Shown here one piece after another: positions 15,453 to 21,071 of a stretch of DNA of 21,071 bases (within the stretch, counting starts at the first letter, position 1; every line of letters begins with the position of its first letter). The notes under the pieces are model-generated. The model was not told the DNA's origin. It ran no database searches and was given only the letters and a program-made list of their open reading frames with translations. The position numbers were made by a program, and so were the translations under genes. The stretch covers positions 1 through 21,071 of the forward strand of contig CAZKNF010000061.1 in the NCBI GenBank assembly GCA_964554105.1. The letters run 5' to 3'. The DNA comes from CAZKNF01 sp964554105. GTDB lineage: Bacteria; Bacteroidota; Rhodothermia; Rhodothermales; VXPQ01.

Positions 15453-17059
15453 GCCCGTATCCCGCCGCTAACGTTCTGCATCCGTCCGTCGCGTCTCGCC
15501 GGTCGCGACAGGCGACGGCGCACGCCGTATATCGCCGCAATCGTGATCGCGATCAGTGCGGCCGGCGCCGTGGTCCAGTCGCCCCGTTCGACGTAAAAGG
15601 TTGGCGAGCCGCTTGCTGGCAGGTCGACCATCCAGGTCGCAGACTCCATCCAACCAGCCAGTTCGTGAATGCGGCCGTCGGGATAGATCAGAGCTGATAC
15701 GCCGGATACGGAGGCTTGAATCATCGGAAGACCCGTCTCGATTGATCGAAGTCGATTAAATGCAAGGTGCTGGCGGTACCCGAACGTGTCACCCCACCAG
15801 CCGTCCTGCGTGATGGCGATGAGCGCATGCGCACCGCCTCGTGCATAGGTCCGAGCAGCATCGGAAAACAGCGTCTCGAGACAGATGAGTACGCCGAACG
15901 GCTGACCGGAGATCTCGAAGATTGCGCGGTTTTTTCCAGGTTCATAGCCGGCGACACCGCCGGCTGGAATTGCCAGTCGCCGAAGGAACGGAAAGCGGCC
16001 GACAAAGGGAACCCGCTCCGCAAAAGGGACGAGATTGATCTTGTCGTACGTTCGAACTGGATGTCCGGGCACCAAGAAAAGCGCGGAATTCCGATACGCC
16101 GCGATCTTGTCGGAGCCGCTGGTGATGGCGCCGGCAAGCATTGGAACACCAGTCGAGTCAGTGAAGGCCTGAAGCTGTCCGGTGTAGGCGGACGATCCCC
16201 GTCGAGGTGGAATAGCAGTTTCCGGCCATACGATTAGATCCGGTTCGGAGTCCAGATCACGGAGAAGCGTCCGAGTCCGCGCAATCAGCTCCGAAACGCG
16301 CGTACTATCGTTCAGGTCCGCCCACGACTCGGGAGAGAATGAGGGTTGGATTCCGGCAACACGGAGCGTACGGCTAGCTTCCTGCGTAGTCCGCCCGGCG
16401 GAATCGAGATCGGAATTCATGTACGTCGAGCCGGCCATGATCCCCAGCAGCATTAGGCTTGCGGCGCCGCAAAAAACCGCGTGAAACAGTTTCTGGAAGC
16501 GGCGGAGGAGGAGAAATGCCAGGCAATTGGCAGCGAGTACGAGCAGCGTGAGCAGTGGGACCCCGCCAATCGCCGCAATCTGATTCACAGGAAACCATTC
16601 GGACTGCGAATGACCGACGAGCGGCCAGGGGAAGGCTAGCGGGCCTGCGCTGAGGCCGAACTCCATGAGGATGAAAAACGCCGCGAGAGCGACCATGCCG
16701 GCACCGAGTCCGAGATGTCGCCGAATCGGATTGGAAAGGGCGAACGGCAGCGCCATCCACATCGGAAGAATCAGCAGCGGTGGAAGGGAGAGCAGCGCTG
16801 TCTCGGTATTTACGTGGAATAGCGGCCACTGGAACGCCACGGCAATTGCGGCAAGGAACGCGACGTAGATATCGACGAAAACGGATCGCCACTCGGTGCG
16901 ATCATCCCATGCCGCGAGAAATGGTACGAACGCAATCCACGCCAGGAATGGAAAGGGAAATGGCGGAAAGCTGACGCCCAGCATCACGCCGCCTGCGGCC
17001 GCAGCGGTGTACCGACCACGAAGAATGGTTTGCCAAGCAGAGACTGCACGGGTACACAC
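15449..17059 (-). CDS. lnt: Apolipoprotein N-acyltransferase
   Basis: A 536-residue inner-membrane enzyme that adds the third acyl chain to the N-terminal Cys of lipoproteins. The N-terminal half has about six hydrophobic helices (first about 20-50). A periplasmic nitrilase-like domain follows (about 230-500), with catalytic Glu280 in W-P-E-T-A, Lys340 in Y-D-K-I-N-L-V-P-F and Cys393 in L-I-C-L-E-T. A closing membrane helix lies at about 505-520, then a basic tail. The residue after the Cys is Leu, where E. coli Lnt has Tyr (position 388). The start is a GTG at 17059; no ATG lies upstream in frame before the divergent gene. It heads the operon that continues to maf, the amidotransferase, aguB and aguA. 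Confidence 0.95.
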   Translation of the reverse strand: MCTRAVSAWQTILRGRYTAAAAGGVMLGVSFPPFPFPFLAWIAFVPFLAAWDDRTEWRSVFVDIYVAFLAAIAVAFQWPLFHVNTETALLSLPPLLILPMWMALPFALSNPIRRHLGLGAGMVALAAFFILMEFGLSAGPLAFPWPLVGHSQSEWFPVNQIAAIGGVPLLTLLVLAANCLAFLLLRRFQKLFHAVFCGAASLMLLGIMAGSTYMNSDLDSAGRTTQEASRTLRVAGIQPSFSPESWADLNDSTRVSELIARTRTLLRDLDSEPDLIVWPETAIPPRRGSSAYTGQLQAFTDSTGVPMLAGAITSGSDKIAAYRNSALFLVPGHPVRTYDKINLVPFAERVPFVGRFPFLRRLAIPAGGVAGYEPGKNRAIFEISGQPFGVLICLETLFSDAARTYARGGAHALIAITQDGWWGDTFGYRQHLAFNRLRSIETGLPMIQASVSGVSALIYPDGRIHELAGWMESATWMVDLPASGSPTFYVERGDWTTAPAALIAITIAAIYGVRRRLSRPARRDGRMQNVSGGIRA

Positions 17060-17106
17060 GGGGACAGGCGCGCTCGTATGTCGGATGGATTCGGGGATAA
17101 GCGTAT

Positions 17107-17135
17107 TTGACTCGGCGAGGGCGACGGCCTAACTT
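17107..17135 (+). promoter_or_regulatory. Candidate promoter TTGACT-N17-TAACTT for the ParA-family gene
   Basis: TTGACT at 17107-17112 (5 of 6 to consensus) and TAACTT at 17130-17135 (3 of 6) are 17 bases apart and end 33 bases before the ParA-family start, in the 109-base gap shared with the divergent lnt operon. The spacing is ideal but the -10 element is weak. Confidence 0.35.
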
Positions 17136-17168
17136 GCGCGAAATCTAAGGCATATCTCTATCCCGCTC

Positions 17169-18098
17169 ATGGCCGTAATCGCAGTTTGTAATCACAAGGG
17201 TGGCACGGGCAAGACGACATCCGTCATCCACCTCGCAGCCGCACTCGGGCTGAGCGGATACCGGACGCTCGTTATCGATCTCGACCCGCAGAGCTTTCTT
17301 ACACGCATGCTGGGCGTGGAGGAGCCCCCGGAGGAGAAGTCGTCCCTCATGCTGTTCAATCATGATGTGCGGCTCCGCGGCGTCCCTATGCAAGAGCTGA
17401 AGCATTTCGATCTGCTGCCGTCATCGACGTCGCTGACTAAAGCGATGCGGAAGCTCAATAAGCCTACGGATGTCCTCTGGGCTAAAGAGTCCCTTCAGGA
17501 TGGTCCGGAGTACGACGTCGTACTGTTCGATACGGCCGCCGCTGTAACGGTATTTTCGCTGAATGCCATGGTCGCATCGCAACACGTATTGATCCCGGTC
17601 ACGCCGGAGTATCAACCGGTGCTGGGCGCGGAGCAGACCTCGCAGACGGCGGAGCTCGTCAGGCACCGTTTGAACCCAGATCTGAACCCGCCGTCTTTCA
17701 TTTTCACCCAAGTCGATGCGCGGAAGAAAAGCCATCGCATCTATCGAAATTATATGCGTGGCAAGTACGGCTCGCAGGTGTTTCGCAGCATCATCCGCAC
17801 GAGCACGGCTCTTGCGGAGATGCATGCCGATGGTTCTACAGCGTTTGAACACGATCCATACTCGCGTGGATCACGAGATTATGCGAATGCTACCGATGAA
17901 TTTTTGAGCCTCGTAGTGCCGGCTTCAGACACGCCGAAAGAGATTCCGCCGGATGTCGAAGCAGTCGCGGACACCGAACGGAGGAGCGTCGATGCGGAAC
18001 CGGGCGGCGAACGTGAGCCAGATCTCAGGGTCAATGGAATCAGTGGTAACAACGGCATCCGTGCATCTCGGCAGTCCATCCGCGAGTTCGGTACGTGA
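17169..18098 (+). CDS. Orphan ParA/MinD-family ATPase
   Basis: A 309-residue cytosolic ATPase. The deviant Walker A K-G-G-T-G-K-T-T is at 10-17, the Walker A' I-D-L-D-P-Q at 36-41 and the Walker B-like V-V-L-F-D-T-A at 117-123, where most ParA proteins have Asp-Thr-Pro-Pro. The fold ends near residue 250. Residues 251-309 are a polar, Pro/Glu/Arg-rich tail that is probably disordered. There is no N-terminal DNA-binding domain and no parB or parS-like site nearby, so it is not a standard chromosome or plasmid partition locus. Orphan ParA proteins position protein complexes such as chemotaxis clusters or carboxysomes, or regulate envelope functions. Its stop overlaps a possible GTG start of the acylase gene. 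No clear ribosome site is seen. Confidence 0.9.
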   Translation: MAVIAVCNHKGGTGKTTSVIHLAAALGLSGYRTLVIDLDPQSFLTRMLGVEEPPEEKSSLMLFNHDVRLRGVPMQELKHFDLLPSSTSLTKAMRKLNKPTDVLWAKESLQDGPEYDVVLFDTAAAVTVFSLNAMVASQHVLIPVTPEYQPVLGAEQTSQTAELVRHRLNPDLNPPSFIFTQVDARKKSHRIYRNYMRGKYGSQVFRSIIRTSTALAEMHADGSTAFEHDPYSRGSRDYANATDEFLSLVVPASDTPKEIPPDVEAVADTERRSVDAEPGGEREPDLRVNGISGNNGIRASRQSIREFGT

Positions 18099-18103
18099 TA
18101 TTC

Positions 18104-20656
18104 ATGCGGCGAGCACGTGTTCAACTCGTCCTCCTGACGGCGCTCTCCATCCTTCTGCTGGCGTTCCTTGCCACGGGCGCGGCTGTTCTGCCGCCGCTCG
18201 GCATGCTACTCGATCCAAAGGACGGCGTGTATCGTACTGCACGCCTGGCCGATGCGCCCGCTCCCGAAACCTTCGATATTCCCGGACTTCAGGAGCCGGT
18301 GCAGATCGAGTGGGATGACCGCGGCGTTCCCCACATCTTTGCGCAGAGCGACATGGATGCGGTGCGCGCCACGGGTTTTGCGGTCGCACACGACCGGCTA
18401 TTTCAGCTAGATTTCCTGCCCCGCGCGGCGTCGGGACGGCTCGCAGAAGCGTTGGGACCAGATGCCCTTCCGGCGGATCAGTTCCTCCGGAAGACGGGCA
18501 TGGACTGGGGCGCGCGCAAAAATCTTGAGCGAATCACCGCCGAGAACGGCATCGAGCTTCAGACGATCGAAGCCTATGCCGATGGCATCAATGCATATCT
18601 CGCGCAGCTCGAGCGGAGGGATCTGCCGCTTGAATTCCGCCTGCTCGGTTATGAGCCCGAGCAGTGGACTCCGATTCAGACGCTTCGCCTGCTTCAGTAC
18701 ATGAACTACGATCTTTCATACCAGTCGGACGAGCCCGCCTACGCGCGGCTCCAGCATCGAATGTCAGAGGAAGATTTCCGTGAGCTCTATCCGCGGCGCA
18801 CAGAACCCTACGTACCCATAATTCCACGTGATGAGCCGCTGACCACGTCTCCCAGCATCGGCCAAATCCCGGATTCGCATCCAAGTGGCATGCCGGCGCC
18901 GAATCGCTCAGCCGTGGGCAGCCTTTCCGGCGAGACCGCACGTGACGTACTGTCTCCGCCGGACCTCGGCGAAAATCTCTCGCTCTCGATTCTCGAGGGA
19001 TTTCTCCATGGAAAAGGGTCGAATAATTGGGCCGTAGGGCCCTCTCGATCGGCAGCCGGAAGCCCGATCCTCGCCGGCGACATGCACCTCGCCGTGACGC
19101 TCCCCTCTATCTGGTACGAAGTTCACATCGTCACGCCGACCATGAATACGTATGGAGTAACGATTCCTGGCGCGCCGGTCCCTGTCTCCGCTTTCAATGA
19201 TCACATCGCATGGGCGTTCACGAATACGGGAAGTGACCAGATCGATCACTATTTGCTCGACACTGACGACGAAGGACGTAGGTATCGATACGAGAATTCG
19301 TGGCGCGATTTCGAGATGGTCTCGGACACCATCCCGGTGAAGGGCGGGAATCCCATTGTGGATACACTACGCTACACGCATGCAGGCCCAGTGATGGAAA
19401 TTCGAGGCCGGTACTACAGTCTTCGGTGGACGGCCCATGAGCCGTCGGAGACGTTATTGGCGCTCGCCATGATGAACCGAGCTCGAAACCAAAACGAGTT
19501 CGACACGGCCGCGAGACATTGGGATTCGCCAATGCAAAACATCCTCTATGCAGACACTGAGGGCACTATCGCTATCCGATCAACCGGCTACCTGCCGGTA
19601 AGGCGAGGCGGTGACGGCGCGGGAGCACTTGACGGGTCGAGCAATGCGTCTGAGTGGATCGGCCGCGTCCCTTTCGACGAACTCCCTGCCGCACAGAATC
19701 CGCAGCAGGACTTTCTGACATCCACGAATCAGCAGCCGGCGGATTCGTCGTACGCCTATTACGTTGGTTGGAACTGGAGAGACCAGTACCGTTCTCTTCG
19801 CATCGATACCCTGCTCCGCGGCCGTCACATGCATACCGTCCAAGACCTGGCAGATTATCAGTCAGATGTCCATGCCGTTCAGCACGAACTATTCTATCCG
19901 ATGCTCGACACGCTCAGCAATGTCACCGGAAGATCGGATAGTCTTCGTGATATGCTTCGGTCATGGAACGGTGCAATGGCCGTCGATCGCTCTGAGCCAC
20001 TTGTCCTTGACGTGTTTCTGCGGGAATTGGAACGCCTTGCGTGGGACGAAGCGGTGTTCGATCCTGAAGACGTGACGCCGACGGGCGACAGCTTGAGCAC
20101 ACCCGCAACCGTTCCGTCTCCGCACCAATCGGTATTGTTCACATTGCTCCGCGATCAACCGAAGTCAAAGTGGTTGGATATCCGGGACACGATTGAGAAG
20201 GAGGATGGCGCCGCACTGCTTCGTGCCGCGCTCTCCGCAGCAGCCGAGACGTTAGACCGTGACTTCGGGTGGCAGCGTGAAAGTTGGAGGTGGGGACACC
20301 ACCGGAAAATCCGATTCAATCATTTGATCGACAGTCCCGCACTGCAGGCGCTGGGTCGCGGCCCGCACGAGTTTCCGGGTTATCGTGAAACGCTTTCGCC
20401 GGCCGGAGGACGCGTTACGACACATAGCGCGAGTTGGCGCGTTGTGGTCGATTTTTCGTCAGATCGTCCACGGGGACAGGGGATCTATCCCGGCGGTCAG
20501 AGTGGGAATCCGTTCAGCAGTCGATATGATCGCCATCTGCAAGCGTACCTCGCATTCGACTACAATGACTTGCTGAAGCCAATGTCCGTTGGTGAACTGG
20601 CGGAGGCGCATATCCAAAGTCGAACCCTGTTGCGTCCGGCTGGTGGTACTGACTGA
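18104..20656 (+). CDS. Penicillin-acylase-family N-terminal-nucleophile hydrolase
   Basis: An 850-residue exported amidase. Residues 7-29 form a signal or anchor helix. The alpha-chain region (about 45-240) contains D-D-R-G-V-P-H-I and A-H-D-R-L-F-Q-L-D, both diagnostic. A polar spacer follows, then G-S-N-N-W-A-V with Ser306, which becomes the N-terminal catalytic residue of the beta chain after self-cleavage at Gly305-Ser306. Downstream are G-D-M-H-L and F-N-D-H-I-A-W-A-F-T-N, which contribute the oxyanion hole and active-site Asn region. Length is normal for the family. The substrate is unknown; relatives act on N-acyl amino acids, acyl-homoserine lactones or beta-lactams. The start at 18104 is favoured by its position before the basic signal residues, but GTG 18095, overlapping the ParA-family stop by four bases, is possible. 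The transporter start overlaps its stop. Confidence 0.94.
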   Translation: MRRARVQLVLLTALSILLLAFLATGAAVLPPLGMLLDPKDGVYRTARLADAPAPETFDIPGLQEPVQIEWDDRGVPHIFAQSDMDAVRATGFAVAHDRLFQLDFLPRAASGRLAEALGPDALPADQFLRKTGMDWGARKNLERITAENGIELQTIEAYADGINAYLAQLERRDLPLEFRLLGYEPEQWTPIQTLRLLQYMNYDLSYQSDEPAYARLQHRMSEEDFRELYPRRTEPYVPIIPRDEPLTTSPSIGQIPDSHPSGMPAPNRSAVGSLSGETARDVLSPPDLGENLSLSILEGFLHGKGSNNWAVGPSRSAAGSPILAGDMHLAVTLPSIWYEVHIVTPTMNTYGVTIPGAPVPVSAFNDHIAWAFTNTGSDQIDHYLLDTDDEGRRYRYENSWRDFEMVSDTIPVKGGNPIVDTLRYTHAGPVMEIRGRYYSLRWTAHEPSETLLALAMMNRARNQNEFDTAARHWDSPMQNILYADTEGTIAIRSTGYLPVRRGGDGAGALDGSSNASEWIGRVPFDELPAAQNPQQDFLTSTNQQPADSSYAYYVGWNWRDQYRSLRIDTLLRGRHMHTVQDLADYQSDVHAVQHELFYPMLDTLSNVTGRSDSLRDMLRSWNGAMAVDRSEPLVLDVFLRELERLAWDEAVFDPEDVTPTGDSLSTPATVPSPHQSVLFTLLRDQPKSKWLDIRDTIEKEDGAALLRAALSAAAETLDRDFGWQRESWRWGHHRKIRFNHLIDSPALQALGRGPHEFPGYRETLSPAGGRVTTHSASWRVVVDFSSDRPRGQGIYPGGQSGNPFSSRYDRHLQAYLAFDYNDLLKPMSVGELAEAHIQSRTLLRPAGGTD

Positions 20657-21071
20657 TGGAGTCGGCGAACGACCAACGGTTTTCGTCCCGAACGGGACTG
20701 CTTCTCAGCGTCATCGGCATCGCTGTCGGCACGGGAAACATTTGGCGCTTTCCCAGGATCGCTGCGCAGAACGGCGGCGATGAGGGAGCAGGGGCCTTCC
20801 TGATCGCGTGGATCATCTTCCTGTTCCTATGGAGCATCCCCCTCATTATTGCTGAATATGCCCTCGGGCGAACGAGCCGGAAGGGGGTCGTCGGTGCCTT
20901 CATCAAGGCGGCCGGTCCACGGTTCGCGTGGATGGGCACGTTCGTGGCGTTCGTGGCCACCGCCATCATGTTCTACTATTCAGTCGTGGCCGGCTGGTGC
21001 ATCTTCTACTTTATTACCACCGTGACGCAAGAGCTGCCCACGACGGTCGAATCGGCGACGCTGATCTGGGA
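20656..21071 (+). CDS. Sodium-dependent amino-acid transporter, SNF/NSS (LeuT) family, partial
   Basis: An open frame from ATG 20656 to the right edge, giving 138 visible residues. TM1 carries A-V-G-T-G-N-I-W-R-F-P (residues 23-33), the unwound sodium- and substrate-binding segment equivalent to LeuT A-V-G-L-G-N. TM2 follows with N-G-G, then G-A-F-L-I and I-P-L-I-I-A-E-Y-A-L-G-R, and a third hydrophobic stretch begins near 90. Four extra residues (Asp-Glu-Gly-Ala) separate N-G-G from G-A-F compared with LeuT. It would import an amino acid or related amine with sodium. The start codon shares one base with the acylase stop (TGATG), indicating coupled translation. The C-terminal two thirds lie beyond the window. 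Confidence 0.92.
   Translation, partial: MESANDQRFSSRTGLLLSVIGIAVGTGNIWRFPRIAAQNGGDEGAGAFLIAWIIFLFLWSIPLIIAEYALGRTSRKGVVGAFIKAAGPRFAWMGTFVAFVATAIMFYYSVVAGWCIFYFITTVTQELPTTVESATLIW

Noticed and set aside
17060..17168. A parS-like site or partition locus near the ParA-family gene
   Set aside because: No inverted repeat resembling parS and no parB gene were seen in the gap or beside it.
1..21071. tRNA, rRNA, CRISPR array, insertion sequence or prophage
   Set aside because: Read-through of the sequence showed no cloverleaf, no regularly spaced repeats, no transposase or integrase gene and no terminal inverted repeats.

Overview
The window is a gene-dense bacterial chromosomal segment of moderately high GC with no phage, IS, CRISPR or RNA gene that I can see. 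Gene content points to the Bacteroidota/Rhodothermota side of the tree. The clues are a very large periplasmic TPR protein followed by a plug-less outer-membrane beta-barrel, a Bacteroidota-style lnt/maf/agmatine-pathway gene set, and a general scarcity of Shine-Dalgarno sequences (clear ones precede only a few genes). This assignment is inference from gene content; there is no rRNA or other marker gene.

Layout. (1) 1-4283, minus strand: a 1008-residue exported TPR protein and, 19 bases downstream, an exported beta-barrel-like protein that runs off the left edge. (2) 4284-4686: a 403-base non-coding gap upstream of the next cluster. (3) 4687-6434, plus: three consecutive small genes whose products share a glycine-rich membrane anchor of DUF883/ElaB type; the third adds an array of 11-residue amphipathic repeats. 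(4) 6663-7595, plus: a PfkB-family kinase. (5) 7583-9478, minus: an anchored short OmpA-like protein followed by an anchored long coiled-coil protein with a C-terminal helix-hairpin-helix domain. (6) 9687-12012, plus: a lipoprotein carrying both an EF-hand and a CXXCH haem motif, then folB and an HDOD-domain signalling protein. (7) 12073-17059, minus: a tightly packed operon lnt, maf, class I glutamine amidotransferase, aguB, aguA, with two 4-base ATGA overlaps. (8) 17169-21071, plus: an orphan ParA-family ATPase, a penicillin-acylase-family Ntn hydrolase and a sodium:amino-acid symporter, the last cut by the right edge; all three are chained with overlapping or near-overlapping stops and starts.

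How they fit together. Much of the window concerns the cell envelope: lipoprotein acylation (Lnt), outer-membrane and TPR proteins, OmpA-like and coiled-coil anchored proteins, and DUF883-like anchors. AguB and AguA carry out two successive steps from agmatine to putrescine. The acylase and symporter could form a scavenging pair, in which an exported acylase frees an amino compound that the symporter imports. The most unusual items are the EF-hand/CXXCH lipoprotein, the triple DUF883-like cluster with 11-mer repeats, and the OmpA-like/coiled-coil pair.
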